A DNA stretch of 64,000 nucleotides from Sycobia sp. Sy_11 (Eukaryota; Arthropoda; Insecta; Hymenoptera; Epichrysomallidae): contig JACCIC010000216.1 in the NCBI GenBank assembly GCA_018907035.1, positions 820,501-884,500 of the forward strand, read 5' to 3'. The position numbers were made by a program, and so were the translations under genes. This document shows, one piece after another, positions 10,073 through 21,545 of this stretch (position 1 is the stretch's first letter; the number at the start of each line of letters is the position of its first letter). The notes beneath the pieces were generated by a model, which was not told the origin of the DNA, did no database searches, and was given only the letters and a program-made list of their open reading frames with translations.

Positions 10073-11601
10073 TGCTGTGTTTACTGCAAACGCAAACTCT
10101 ATATACCTAATTCCGCGAGTTTGGTCTTTAGCCAGTTGTTGGCAAACTCGGTACCATTATCCGAAATTCGGTATTTCGGGCAACCCCACTTGAAGATGAT
10201 TTGCTCTTCTAGTGCCCGAGTGATCGCTTGGCCATTTGCTTTCCGCAATGGGCGTATCTCGATGTATTTGGTGAAAAGATCTTGAAACACCAAGAGATAC
10301 TTATGTTGTCCCTTGCTGGTCGGGAACCGGCCGATGATATCTGCGGCTACGCTGCTCCAGGGACCTTCGATGTTTCGTTGCGACATCAAGCCCGTGGGTC
10401 CTCTTTGCGACACTTTGTGTATTTGACACTCAGGGCAGTGTTTCACATGTTTGTGTATGTCTCTTTTAATACCTGGCCAGTAGTACTGCTGGCCGACTTT
10501 GTGAGTAGTTTTATCCACTCCAAAGTGCCCTGAGGTCAGAGTGTTATGACACTCATGGAGGACGCGCTCTCTGTCGTTAGAGGGTACCACGAGCTTCCAG
10601 TCATCCTGGTCGTGGCCTAGCGCTTTCGCAATGTCATTTGGCCGATGTTTATACAACCGTCCCTTTTTGATCAACCAACCGGGATATAACTCCGGATGTT
10701 TTTGGATCTCGGTGCTTTTCTGCCGGTACCAGTCGTCCATTTCAAGGGTGGTGAGAGTTGCGGTAGAGGACTCTGGGTGTTGACGGGGCCATGATAAGGC
10801 GTCTGGCACATGATGTAGTGCTCCCTTTCTGTGGACAATTTCCATGTTGTACGCTTGGAGTGCTGTTGCCCATCTAGCTAAACGTCCTGTTGGGTCCTTC
10901 AATGTGTGTAACCACTTAAGGCTACTGTGGTCAGTTATCACCGTAAACTTCTCGCCGAGTAAATACCCGTGGAATTTTTCTACGGCGCATAGGACGGCCA
11001 GGCACTCCTTCTCGGTGACGGTGTAGTTTGCCTCAGCTGGCGTCAAAGTCCTGCTTGCGTAAGCAATCGGGTGCTCTTCGCCGTGGTGATCTTGGCTTAG
11101 CACTGCTCCTAGAGCGTAATTACTCGCATCGGTTTGCAAGACATATGGTTGATTCTGCACGGGGCGCGCTAGTACAGGCGCTTGCGTCAACAGGATTCTC
11201 AGCTTGTCGAAAGCTTCCTGTTGCGCTGCTCCCCAGTGCCACTGGATGTTTTTCTTCAATAATTTGGTGAGGGGCAGCTTGATTTCCGCTAAGTCCTTTA
11301 TGAACCTAGCGTACCACCCGACCATGCCTAGAAAGGCCCTCAATTGTCGCAGGTTGGTAGGCCTTGGGTATTCGCTCACTGGGCGAATTTTGTCGGGGTC
11401 AGTGTGCAGACCATCCGCGTCTACGATGTACCCTAGGTACTTGACCTCCGGGCAGCAAAACTCGGATTTCTCCTTGTTTATCTGTAGGCCTATCTCGTTC
11501 AAGCGGGTGAGGACCGCTTTCACCTCGCAAAGGTGCTGCTCGAAGGTCCTATCGATCCGACGATAATATCGTCCATATACACGAAGACATTCGGTTGCCA
11601 C
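10073..11601 (-). pseudogene. Ty3/Gypsy RT end, RNase H and integrase core (truncated)
   Basis: Continues RT after the frameshift near 11,553, with KYLGYIVDADGLHTDPDKI and the thumb (LRAFLGMVGWYARFI). RNase H follows with TDASNYALGAVL, EKECLAV and TDHSSLKWL. Integrase has the His/Cys zinc-binding module (HNTLTSGHFG ... CPECQ) and the first two catalytic Asp (AADIIGRF and ISDNGTEF). The frame ends at 10,099 after KLAELGI. The next recognisable residues, EFAFAVNTAVHAS, sit immediately downstream in another frame. Family members normally have roughly 45-50 residues in between, including the catalytic Glu. That stretch is missing here, so integrase cannot be active. Confidence 0.9.
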
Positions 11602-12779
11602 GCTGGCCCGAAAACAAGGTCCATAACTTGCTGGAATGTGGCCGGGGCGTTCGTTAGCCCATAAGGTAGTCTCGTATATTGGAAGAGGCCTTTCTGCGGG
11701 ACCGCAAAAGCGGTGACCTCTTTGCTGTTCTCCTCAAGCGGTATCTGGTGGTAGGCCTGACTGAGATCTATTTTAGTCAGGTACCGCGCGTCACGTAAAT
11801 TGTCCAGCAGGACATCCATATGCGGAAGAGGGTATGCGTCCTTCTTAGTGGTGGCGTTGACTGCCCGGTAGTCAATGCAGAACCTTATTTTTCCGTTCTT
11901 TTTAGGGACGATTATCGGGCAGCTGCTCCACGAGCTTTCTGACAGTTCTATGATACCCTCCTCGAGCAATCGGTCAATTTCCGCATGAGCCTGCTGGAGG
12001 AGTTTATCCGGTATTCGCCGGAGACGCTGTCTTATGGGACGGTGCCACTGGGTGTCAATGTAATGTGGCTGCATGCGTGCCAATTTCAGCGTTCCGGTTT
12101 TTTCCGGTATAAGGTGCCGTAGCACTCGGTCCATTTCTTTTTTCTCCGCGTCCTTTAATTGGGCTACCCCGTTGACGGCTGCGATAGCCGTGATAGCTTC
12201 AGGTGAGTCACGGTGTTGGGTGACGAAACGCCTGATGATTTTCTTAGGCGTGTGCCACGTAGCGTCTGCAAAGTTGATGGTCATCTTTAGCGACGAAAGT
12301 ATGTCCATACCAAGTATCATAGCGTATTTCAAGGAGGCTGATACTTTGAAGCGGGCTTTAAACCGTTGGTTGTCGATCGTTAGTGACAGATCGACCTCGC
12401 CTTCGTCAGGACATACCTTGCCGTCCGGCATCTGCATATAGGAGCGCACTGGTATAATAGCTGACTTTACCAGTTTGCCGGGACCAGGGCCTACGTAGGA
12501 TTTCCGAGCGCCAGGATCGATCAGCGCTGGGAATATTTTCCCCATCAGCTCAATGTTGAGGAAGAATCTATTTTCTTCCTCGGCTGCCTTGATGTTGGGA
12601 TGTATGTGAGTTACGTCCCTGGCTTTGTGGCAGTCGTATTCGTCGTCTGTGATATTTGGAGTCGTGTTGTAGGGATTCTCGAGTTCGACTCCAGCATCCT
12701 CGTCCCTTACTCGTTTCCCGAACTCTTCCGTGGGCTGCAGCGGGGACAATTCAACGTCGTGACGTTGTTCTCGCCACAA
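11520..12779 (-). pseudogene. Ty3/Gypsy protease and reverse transcriptase
   Basis: Pol N-terminal ORF, lying in the -1 frame relative to gag and overlapping its end by about 70 nt. A stop (TAA) lies directly upstream at 12,780-12,782, so translation needs a -1 frameshift from gag. Protease shows the catalytic loop as LIDPGA (Pro in place of Ser/Thr) and the later ILGMDIL block. RT motifs are in order: IIVPKKNGKIRFCIDYRAVN, LTKIDLSQAYHQIPL, PYGLTNAPATFQ, and the active site YMDD at 11,579-11,568. The frame then drifts into unrelated residues because of a 1-nt shift just after YMDDIIVGS, and RT resumes in the next ORF. Confidence 0.92.
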
Positions 12780-14195
12780 TTATAACAATAGACTTTCCGT
12801 CTATGCGGGCATCTGTCTGCCCAGTGCCCTGGTTTCTTACAAGTCCAACAGGGCCTGTCGTCCTCCCGCTGCGGTCCATTTCTAGAACGTCGTCCGTTCT
12901 CTCGTGTCGGGGAACGATATTCCTGGTCTCGCCTGTCAGGCGATCTGTACGAGCGGTACTTATGATCGTCTCTGTTAGGCGATCGGTATTGTCGGTCAGG
13001 TGTTCTCCTTCTCGGTGATTCATGGTCTCGGTGACGTAAGGGACTTCGCGAGGGGTATCTGTGTCGGTATGGTGGGGATGGAGAGGGGTTGCTTGGACGT
13101 GATGCCGATACAGGTGAGGGGTATCTGGGTGAGGGGGGTGGTCTTCTATGGTAGGGGGACGGTGACCGATGCAGGTGCCATTTTATCTAGCAAGACACGT
13201 ATGCCTCTGAGGTAAGAGCCAATGGGCTCTTTTGAGCCTTGCGTTCTGTCACGCAATTCCTCTTCTAGGCGTAGAGTGTAGTCGATAGGTCTGAATTGAC
13301 GGCGCAGCGCAGCCTTGAACTCTTCCAGGGTACGCCATTGCTTATATAAGGGTCTGGCCCAGATTCGGGCTGAGCCGCCCAGTATCCCCGGAATTAGTTT
13401 CAAAATGTCAGCCGCTGGGATATCGAGGCTGTTTATCGTCTCTTCCATCCTATCAATAAATTCCTCTACGTCTTCGCGAGGGGCTCCCATGAACTGCACC
13501 TTCCACTGGCGTAGCAATTATCCAGTCCGTGTCTCCTTCAGATAGGTGTTCTCGAAGGGTCGACTGGTGTTCATGTGGCTAAAGGTTGTCGGTGTCGCAT
13601 TAGGCGTGGGCTGCGCTCCAGCTGTTGTGCAGGGCGTACCCGGGTGTGGCATCGCGGCGTACTGCTGGAACAGTGCCGGATGGGCGAATGGCCATCCTCC
13701 AGGCAGAGGTTGCCAGCTGTTGGCAGCAGCGGGGAGATGATTATCTCCAGTGATATTCGCGCTGTGCAACGGTGGTGACGGCCATGGCCCGTACGTATAT
13801 CCCATGTACGGGGCGGTATTCGGCTAGCTGGGTGCCATGGTGGCGATATGCGGTTCTGTAGGGTTTACGTTTTCAGCAGTATCGATATTAGCTGTTTCAT
13901 GGTCTATATGATCGAGTGCGGTGGAACTCAAAACTTTTGATAGTTCCGTTATATCTCGGTCTGTCTGTCTTGCTTCATCCTTTGCGGCGTGCCATTCTGC
14001 TGCTGTTGGTCCGAACAGCCGCCGCATTTCGAAGCGCAGTAATCTGTCTCTTACTGTAGTTAAATTCTCGTCTATTTGTATATGTTTCTGTTCGGCTTCT
14101 GTGAGCAGCGCATCCTTTTGCAATTGTTCGTAAACGCTGCTAAGTCTTGCTCTTTCCTCGTCTATCTTACTCCTGGTTTCTTGAGGGAGCTCCAT
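12707..14195 (-). pseudogene. Ty3/Gypsy gag, interrupted
   Basis: Structural polyprotein of the element. The start at 14,195 (MELPQETRSKIDEE) fits a coiled-coil-rich N-terminus. The same frame continues through a Pro/Ala-rich linker to a capsid domain at about 13,517-13,200 (WKVQFMGAPREDVEEFIDRM, LKLIPGILGGSARIW, EELRDRTQ). A 1-nt frameshift near 13,150 leads into an Arg/Ser/Pro-rich basic linker and two zinc knuckles (CWTCKKPGHWADRCP, then CYNCG...C..C), ending at TAA 12,707-12,709. Three in-frame stops occur: TAG at 13,824-13,826, TAA at 13,518-13,520 and TAG at 13,146-13,148. The first two look like single-base changes. Confidence 0.85.
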
Positions 14196-16189
14196 TATTC
14201 CTAGGTGGGGTTGTGAAAGGGGGGGGGGCGACGCATGATATGGATGTAGAATAATAAAGACGACACTGTATATGTACAATAAAAATTTAAGAACAGCTTT
14301 TCGATGTGTTCTTGTTTATATGTGCTTGGAGTAAAACCTAAAAGCGTATTTTTCCTAGCCGGAGATAAAATCGTATTCTCTTCTCTTTCTGGACCTTACT
14401 ATTTCCAACCAAATCGTAGCAAATTTTGCTCTTTCCAGTATATTCTGTACTCGTCTATATGCGTAGTAGTGGACCAAGTAATTACCCTAGTAAAGTTTTC
14501 TTGATTATAAAGAGAATGCTAAATGCACAAACTGGACTTAATTTTTAACGTAAGTAGATAATAATAATAAAAAGAATGTTATTAAGTTGTAATCCTTTTT
14601 TTTCAGGTGTGATTATTTATGAGATTGATTATGATCTTTTTTTTTCAAAGAAAATAATTATTGTACTGTGTGCTGGTTTATGTGTACTAATGCAAAATTT
14701 TTTTTTTCTAAAAGTAAAGTATGAAAAGAAAAAAATTCTTTTTTTTTTTTTGTAGTAAAAAAAAATTTCTTTAGACTGATTTATTTTAGCAGTGGAACAG
14801 TAGTTCCAAATTTGTTGATAGAAAAAAGAATGTTCATCAAAATTTATTTATTGTTGGTTGTTATTATCATTATTGTTATTATTATTATTATTAATGTTAT
14901 TAATTTATTTTGAGCTGAATTGTTGTTATCCCAGTTATCTTGACTAAGGTTGTTATTTGTCCGGTACTGCAGTTATTCTTAGCTACACCTATTTTAGAGT
15001 GCAGTATTCCTGGCTGACAGTAGTGAATTCAAATAAGACTTATTGAAATGGAAGAGAACAGATAACATCCTCTCCTTTTTTTTGTAACGCTGTGTTAAAT
15101 GATAAAGAAAGACTCTTCTATAATTTCTCCCTGTTAATTTATTTATTAATAATTAAAAAGTACTATCACACTAAAAATACATATATAAAAAAAATGTATA
15201 TAGACAGTATATTTTCTCTCCCCCCTTTTTTTTCACAGAAAATAATTATTTATGTTGATTTAGTTATAATTATTATATTATTTGTCAATGCTAAGAGGTT
15301 TACTTGGTTTCATTTACACGTCTAGTTTATGTTTACTATTGTTTTTAATTATATACACTCATTTGTCCTTAAAAGAAAAGATGATCAATTGTTCGTTGAT
15401 GTTTCCTTTGGTTTTTTGGTTACTTTATCTATATTGGTCCTCTCGTTATGTGGTTTCCTGTCTTATTATTACTACTTTCAGCTACTATACTTTCTTGGTT
15501 ATTGTATCTTGAGGTGGTTTATTGTTAAATTGTTATTTATGATAAATGATGGTAATAATCTTCAATTGGATTAATATATATTTATTGCATTACCTTGTAT
15601 TCCATTATAAAGTTATTTTAATGTAGTGGTGTCGATATCACTTCTATACCAGTCATTCTGCTTACTATTATTTACTGTTATTTGAGGTTATTTATTATTA
15701 GTTAGTATTTAGCAATTTAGTACCTAGCAGCTGAAAATAAAAGAATGCTCACAATATTAAGAAGTTATTGTGATTAAGCGTGTGATTTCCTCCTTGCGTT
15801 TTCAATTATGTTTGTCAATATGCTCCCAGCACTATTTGTCAAAATGACCAGCTTAAAGATATATATTCATCAATATGTCAGTTAAATAATTAAATGGAGC
15901 CAGTTATTTTCAGAAGATGAAAAGAAAGTAGCGACATTGGCTTTTCTCTTTCAATTTACCAAGTTTTCTACCATACTTGGCTACAATCAAACTACCATCA
16001 GTTTTTATTACTAAAAGTCCTTAATTTTCTTGAAAATTATTTGAAATTAGTTTCTACTATTGTGGTGGATATTCTCATCTACCTCCACTTTATAAAGTTG
16101 AGAGAATTCAATTCCTTCATGGGGATTGTTCTCTTTCAAAATTCTTCCTGTGCATCTATATGTCAAACATATAGGTTATACCTGTCAAA

Positions 16190-16229
<40 letters not shown>

Positions 16230-17594
16230 CTGCTACTTGAGCCCCTTTCTTTATGAAGTGTTTGTATTTAATAAAGTATTTTATGCTATATTTGTAGTAA
16301 TGGTTAAAAAAAAAGGAAGCGATATCGAAAGCAATGGGGAAAAGTGTCCTGTATACACTGAGTGTGGTATCCTTGTTATTGCATACGCTTATTAGTTATA
16401 AAGTTTTACAATGCTGATGATTTCCTTGATCTTTTCTAGTCTCCAAATTGATATATATATGCTATTTCTTCTGAGTGTATCGATGAAGTATATATTTAAG
16501 ATAAAACTATCTTCTATGTGTAGCGAGGGTCATATGTGGTATTGTAAAATGGTATAAAAGGTGCAGGGACGATACGATATTCATGTGCTTTTGCACATAA
16601 TAAGAGAGGAAACGATATGCATATATGATATATTATATAACAAGTTAATAAAAATTTAGGGACATGAGTGGCGAGAAAGGACAGACATAATATCAAAAAT
16701 CAGTTAAATGTATATGAGATATATATATGGAGCATATGAGAAATATTGTATAAAGTTAAATATAATATCAGTAATTTAAAATCATATGTAAATAATATAT
16801 GGATTATATTGAAATTATATAGAAATAATTTAGATTCGAATAACTGGTAATGTATGTAAAGATTTTCAGAAAAGGCTATTTATTTTGTATGTAAACACAC
16901 TAAGTTTAAGAGGTATTTGACCTCGACCTTCTACTTTTATTTATGTAATTACTAAATTTATCCTTTACTGTGCTGTTATTTCAATTTTGAAATACCAGCG
17001 TATTTCCCAAGAAAAAGAGAAAGTTGTTCTCTTTTGTATGTTTACATTTCAGGCAACAAATAGCGCATATTGCTAATATATATGAAATTATAAGTAAAAT
17101 TATAATTATACTGTTACTTATACTTTCATTATTATAAATACATATGTATATATATTCATGTAAAGTACAATATCAATATGTACATGCAAAATTTATATGA
17201 GTATAAAATTAAAAGAAACTATTTTCAATATATCACCTTGCTTGACTTTACTCAATATACATAGGAGGCATAACGAGAAGGCATTTATATACATTAGCTT
17301 TAGCCCGATAATTTAATTAATTAATTATAAATTGTTAATTAATGCATTATCACCTAGACGTGACGAAAAGGGAGAAAGGGGGGAAGCATTTAATCATAAA
17401 AACTTGTCAGTAAAAATTTCTGACACGTTTATGCCATTGCGTCGTTTTTGCCAGTCGTCGCCTGCCCGTGTGTGCACATGTACGTGTGTTGCGTACTTTT
17501 TCTTCGTGCAGCTAGGCTAAAGGGGATCGGGAAAAAGAGTGAGTGCACAATGTGGCTCTTCTAGGAGGCTTCAAGATCACTTTTGTCGCGGGCT
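14196..17594 (-). other. long AT-rich leader of Ty3/Gypsy element
   Basis: About 3.4 kb between PBS and gag without a credible coding frame. It is far more AT-rich than the LTRs and coding part. Poly-A/T runs occur near 14,560-14,770 and a GA microsatellite at 16,193-16,222. No LTR, TIR or known transposase was recognised, so it may be the element's own leader or contain an old insertion whose ends I cannot see. Confidence 0.6.
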
Positions 17595-17611
17595 CCACGT
17601 TCTGGGCGCCA
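17595..17611 (-). other. primer binding site of Ty3/Gypsy element
   Basis: Two bases after the 5' LTR on the minus strand the sequence reads TGGCGCCCAGAACGTGG. TGG pairs with a tRNA CCA end, and TGGCGCCC matches the start of Lys-type primer sites; the rest matches less well. The primer tRNA is therefore tentative. Confidence 0.7.
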
Positions 17612-17613
17612 TT

Positions 17614-18818
17614 TTATAACCCCGAAATCGGGTTACTACTTACGGTTCACTTGCGTGTGTGTGTGGACTCTTCCACGCTGCTGGTCGTGCACTCCGCTGA
17701 AAGGGGACGGGGAACGAAGAATGAACCACGCGGGTGATTTTAGCAGATTATTACAATATTAACGTTTATTATCATTAACGATCTATTTACAATAATGAAG
17801 TAGTACATACGTTATGTACTGATTGCGGGTTCCGCGACGCTACATCGATTATTTATATAATTATGCACTCATTTAACATACACGGGGACGGGGGAAACGG
17901 AACGGGACGCTCTCGATACGAAACACGTGGGAACAACGGTATAACATTACATACTATATACTAACGAACTACTTATACGCGAACGCATTTACGGCAGTAC
18001 AATATTATAAAAGGAATTACAAAACTAATCACTATGCTACGCGCGATAGATACATATTATTGCAGATGAACCGCGAAGCTATACATTCGGCAGATCGAGG
18101 CGCGCGGGTGCGGCGGCGAGTCAGGACCTAGATATACGCACACATGAACATGATAATAAAAGCAAAAAGCTACTTGCCGCCGACGACGATGATGCTGTCG
18201 CTGGCGCTCGCTGGTGCGGTCGCTGACGCTCGCTGATGCTGTCGCTGATGTCAGGGCAACCGGGCGCGCGTTTTCTCTCTCGCTCCTGGCTGCTAGCTTG
18301 CGCGGTTCCGCGTGGCTGCGGCTCGTAGCCGCTGATGGCGTCGCTGGCTCACGACGGCACACGTATGATAACGCGTACACGCTTCCTCGTAGCTTTCGCT
18401 CACGGTCCGGGGCTGATGCGAGGATGTTGCCGCGTGTCCTCTCCTCGTTGACACCGATGCGCTCGCACGGAGTTTGCACGAGGGCAAACTTGTAACACGT
18501 TACCGCGAAAGGCGCAAAAACTGCGGGCTTAACTCTACGATTCGCAATACGATCGCGAACGGAAAATACCACGGTATTTTAAAGCGGAACGAAATAAAAG
18601 TGCGTCGGGGACGAAAGGAAAAAGGTATAAATAGAGCCAACTCAAGAACGCGAATTGACGAAGGTCAAATCAAGAAAGCGAAGTTCGTTCCGAACTTCTT
18701 ACTTCCTATAGCGCTTCTAGCGCCCTCGTGGCTCGCGCGTATCGTTTCGCGGACACGCTTGAACACTCGCGGTTTCACACGAGCGCTCTCACCTACAGCC
18801 GCCGTTCGGGCGGTTACA
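17614..18818 (-). repeat. 5' LTR of Ty3/Gypsy element
   Basis: Partner of 4,791-6,014 with the same ends and one fewer 22-bp GC-rich unit. It would hold promoter and polyadenylation signals. The sense-strand frame here (18,572-18,057) is open for 171 codons but ends in a different frame from the 3' LTR because of the repeat-number difference. Confidence 0.93.
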
Positions 18819-18823
18819 ATATA
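18819..18823. repeat. target-site duplication, right copy (ATATA)
   Basis: Matches the five bases at 4,786-4,790 and lies exactly at the right LTR boundary. Confidence 0.65.
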
Positions 18824-18849
18824 TATGCGCATGTACTTCTATATAACGC

Positions 18850-19117
18850 TATAACTCTTATTTAATTTGCATTATAAGAGCGTTTACACTAATATGCCTT
18901 TAAAATCAATCAAAGTATATGCGACCTACTAGCGACTCTTTGATTCCCCCTCCGTGATATATACTTCGATGCTGGCATACGCTGAGTCAGAGAACGGGAG
19001 CGTGTCGGTATGATGACGGATATAGCAGGCACAGGCCTAATACACTTGGCGCCTAATACTCTCAGCGTGCGAGATGTATCACTTCCCGTATGTCTTCTAC
19101 ATTTACTCAGCGGTAGA

Positions 19118-19175
<58 letters not shown>

Positions 19176-19460
19176 ATACGTGATAGTTAATCACCGTTTG
19201 ACCGGTGTAATTAATACGTTGCTTCAGTATTAGTCGTGTCGCTTACGATTTCGCGCTATCATTGTATTTTTTTCTGTCGGTGTTCACGCTATAACTTTCT
19301 GCCGTGATCTTGTATTTTACTTTTCATATGTATGTGTTCATTTAATGTGTTGTGGTATATATTAAATATTCGTACAATATAATTATTTGCGCGGCCGTGT
19401 ATATTCAGTCGTCGCATCTTCCTTTTCTTACGGGGAGCGCGGGAAGTATTTCTGTGTGTG
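18850..19460. repeat. LTR-like repeat, copy 2
   Basis: Related in block order to 100-720: 'cctaatac', 'gatgtatcactt', 'cagcggtagaaagaga', and 'tttgcgcggcc' followed by 'gtcgtcgca' and 'gcgggaag'. A GA microsatellite (19,126-19,170) has grown in the position of a short 'gagagagag' in copy 1. Same orientation as copy 1. Removing the Ty3/Gypsy insertion would bring the two copies to about 4.7 kb apart with the BEL/Pao remnant between them. Confidence 0.45.
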
Positions 19461-19612
19461 TTAGTGTAAAACTTACGATTTTATATACATAGTTGTTCTC
19501 CAAACATATAACACATGTTACGTGTCCCGTGACGGCGTCGACACGCATGTGAAACCGTCGGTTTGCGATTCTATCCCGGTGACGCACTGCTCTTAGTCGG
19601 AGGAAGAGAGTC

Positions 19613-19945
19613 GTCTCCTCATCCTATATGGATATCTGCGAGGGTTGCGTCTCTTCTGTAATTTTTATACCATGTGTCTGGTATTCCGGGACGCGACTCG
19701 AGGGCATTCCCTGAAAAACCCTGCCGTGGGACGGTAGTAACAGCAGTGGTGGTGGTACATGTGGGCCTGTTATCCTGTCACCTTCAAGTAACGCGGCCTG
19801 CTCGTGGCCGCCTGGTGGTGCGCCCTCCTCTTCCGCGCGGACCTGCGGTGGTGGTGGAAGTGCCGTGGGAGCCAGACCATCATCTACAGCGTTGGATATT
19901 GCTTCTGCTGTTGCATTTCGAAGAGGTTTTAGTTCTGTTCACTTG
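19613..19945 (-). other. GC-rich open stretch of unknown nature
   Basis: On the minus strand a frame of about 100 codons is open, ending at a TAG near 19,626. It encodes a Pro/Glu/Gly-rich sequence with runs such as ALPPPPQV and HVPPPPLLLL. Its upstream end meets a stop and it lacks a good Met. Base composition is clearly GC-richer than the flanks. It could be a remnant of a retroelement protein, an exon, or chance in GC-rich DNA. Confidence 0.3.
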
Positions 19946-19949
19946 GTAA

Positions 19950-20319
19950 AATTATTCTGCATTATTATTATTGTCATTATATATAATGTCATTTTGTATC
20001 CCATAGAATTTAGAATAATTATTAATTTTTAATCGGAGAAACTAACGTAAGAATATTTTGAATAATTGATATTGAAATAAGTTTTTTATATAATAGATTT
20101 ATAAACTTGTATATTAGAAACCATTCTTCGATTATGAGGTAATGCGATACTTTCCTCTCATAATACATATTCTGTTAAATTTTTCAATAATAGGTAAATA
20201 TTCATGATTACTAATAAATGTTCTACTTCTACTAAAAAAAAAATATTCACCCATTGATTACAGTTTTGTTTTTACTAATTTTTAGATATAGTGAAATTAG
20301 AACTTGGATATTGTAACAT
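19950..20319. other. AT-rich spacer
   Basis: No gene, repeat boundary or motif recognised. Confidence 0.6.
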
Positions 20320-20620
20320 TTCGTCCCTGATGTGAGCTACCTCGTGCTCCGATTCAATCCACCTTGGTACCTGATCGTTCAACTCACCATCAGGCTCTTT
20401 TCGCTACACCAGTTACGAAATATTTTTCTTCGCGCTTTGACTTGCAGAAGCGTTGCTCCGGTTCAGCCCACCACGGCACCTGAACGCTCAACCCGCCATC
20501 AGACTCGCTCGTGTAAGTTTCATTCAATTGCCTGGTGTTATTTATGCTATAGGTTTGGCCTACGCTCAGCCCGCGTAGACTCTTGGTCGTTCAACCCATC
20601 ACCAAGTACCCACATTATAA
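20320..20620. repeat. degenerate tandem repeat of about 110 bp
   Basis: The phrase 'ttgctccggttcagcccacc' with 'ggcacctgaacgctcaac' and 'cgccatcagactcgct' has a diverged twin just upstream (about 20,345-20,400 against 20,450-20,505). A third weaker echo lies near 20,560-20,610 ('ctcagcccgcgtagac', 'gtcgttcaacccatcacc'). Origin unknown. Confidence 0.5.
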
Positions 20621-21099
20621 ATATTTAGTTAAATTCAATTTGAACTCTCGCTCAATCTGTTATAGTTTTGAATTGAGTCATTATTTATTATTAAATAAAC
20701 AATCAAATTTTTAAATAATCAAATAAAAAATGAGGATTTGATTTAATTGTATATTCGTATATTTCTTTTAAATTGAACCCTTCTTTTAGTTAACAAATTT
20801 ATTAAAAAAAATATAATTATAACAAAATCAAAAAATTATAAAAATACAAAAAAATTAAATTATAAGAGAATAACAATAATTTTTATTCTTTTAATATTAA
20901 GCCGCTGCGCTTTAACCCTTTGTTCTTGATATGACGGTAGTTCACTCGCCACGGTCCACTGTAATTCAATTTACTTATAATTAAATTATAAATTTATTAT
21001 TTACATCTAATATAAATTCTTTCTAAATATCTAGCTCCGCTTGGCTTTACAAACATATTTAAATTAATTATTAAATCTAAATTTATTAGATTTTTGCGT
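20621..21099. other. AT-rich spacer
   Basis: Mostly A/T runs with a short GC-richer patch near 20,900-20,960. No feature recognised. Confidence 0.6.
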
Positions 21100-21507
21100 C
21101 TCGTTTTCGAATCTCGCGCTGATTGTGCGAGAATGTGTCGTCCGCCTTTGCGCCGACGACAGATATCCACTCGACTAACCGGTTTCGAGGCCACCGGCAC
21201 ATCGAATTTTACATCCAGTGTCCCGCTATTTATATTTTGAGAGGGAGAACTGACCCCACTCTGGGACCGTTCCCCTCTCACCACTATGCACCACGAAGCC
21301 CGTGGTGCTCGCTCCTTATGGTGCCACAGTGCGCCGTAGTACTTTCGGCAATCCCCCGCTTCGCACCGTCTACTGCCCACGGAGCCCGTGTCGGCCCGTA
21401 GAGAGTGAACGTTTGTTCAAGCGTCTTCGGGCGCGCTCGGTTGTCTTTCTCTCTCTAAACTTTTTGCTTTCCCGCGCGATGCTTCTCGCGCGGTCAATGA
21501 CTTTATA
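21100..21507. other. GC-rich unassigned island
   Basis: A 400-bp segment much GC-richer than both sides, starting near 'gcgtctcgttttcgaatctcg' and ending at 'ctcgcgcggtcaatgac'. Open frames on both strands exceed 90 codons but show no recognisable motif. Abrupt edges suggest a TE remnant such as an LTR or 5' UTR. Confidence 0.4.
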
Positions 21508-21545
21508 GGAATTATATATTGTATTATAATACAATATATAATTCC
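21508..21545. repeat. perfect 38-bp palindrome
   Basis: The 19 bases ggaattatatattgtatta are followed at once by their exact reverse complement, with no spacer. The palindrome stands at the edge of the GC-rich island. Confidence 0.95.

Larger units (their letters stand above)
4791..18818 (-). mobile_element. large Ty3/Gypsy LTR retrotransposon (about 14 kb)
   Basis: Minus-strand element bounded by two long direct repeats (4,791-6,014 and 17,614-18,818) with a 5-bp flanking duplication. In element order: 5' LTR, PBS, a 3.4 kb non-coding leader, gag with zinc knuckles, pol in the -1 frame (protease, RT, RNase H, integrase), a long repeat-bearing C-terminal tail, a further ORF with its own zinc knuckles, a non-coding tail with a tandem array, polypurine tract and 3' LTR. 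The order protease-RT-RNase H-integrase defines Ty3/Gypsy. It is unusually long for the group, mostly because of the leader and 3' region. By eye the LTRs differ at roughly two dozen single bases plus small indels, so the insertion is fairly young. It still carries disabling stops, frameshifts and a deletion. Confidence 0.93.
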
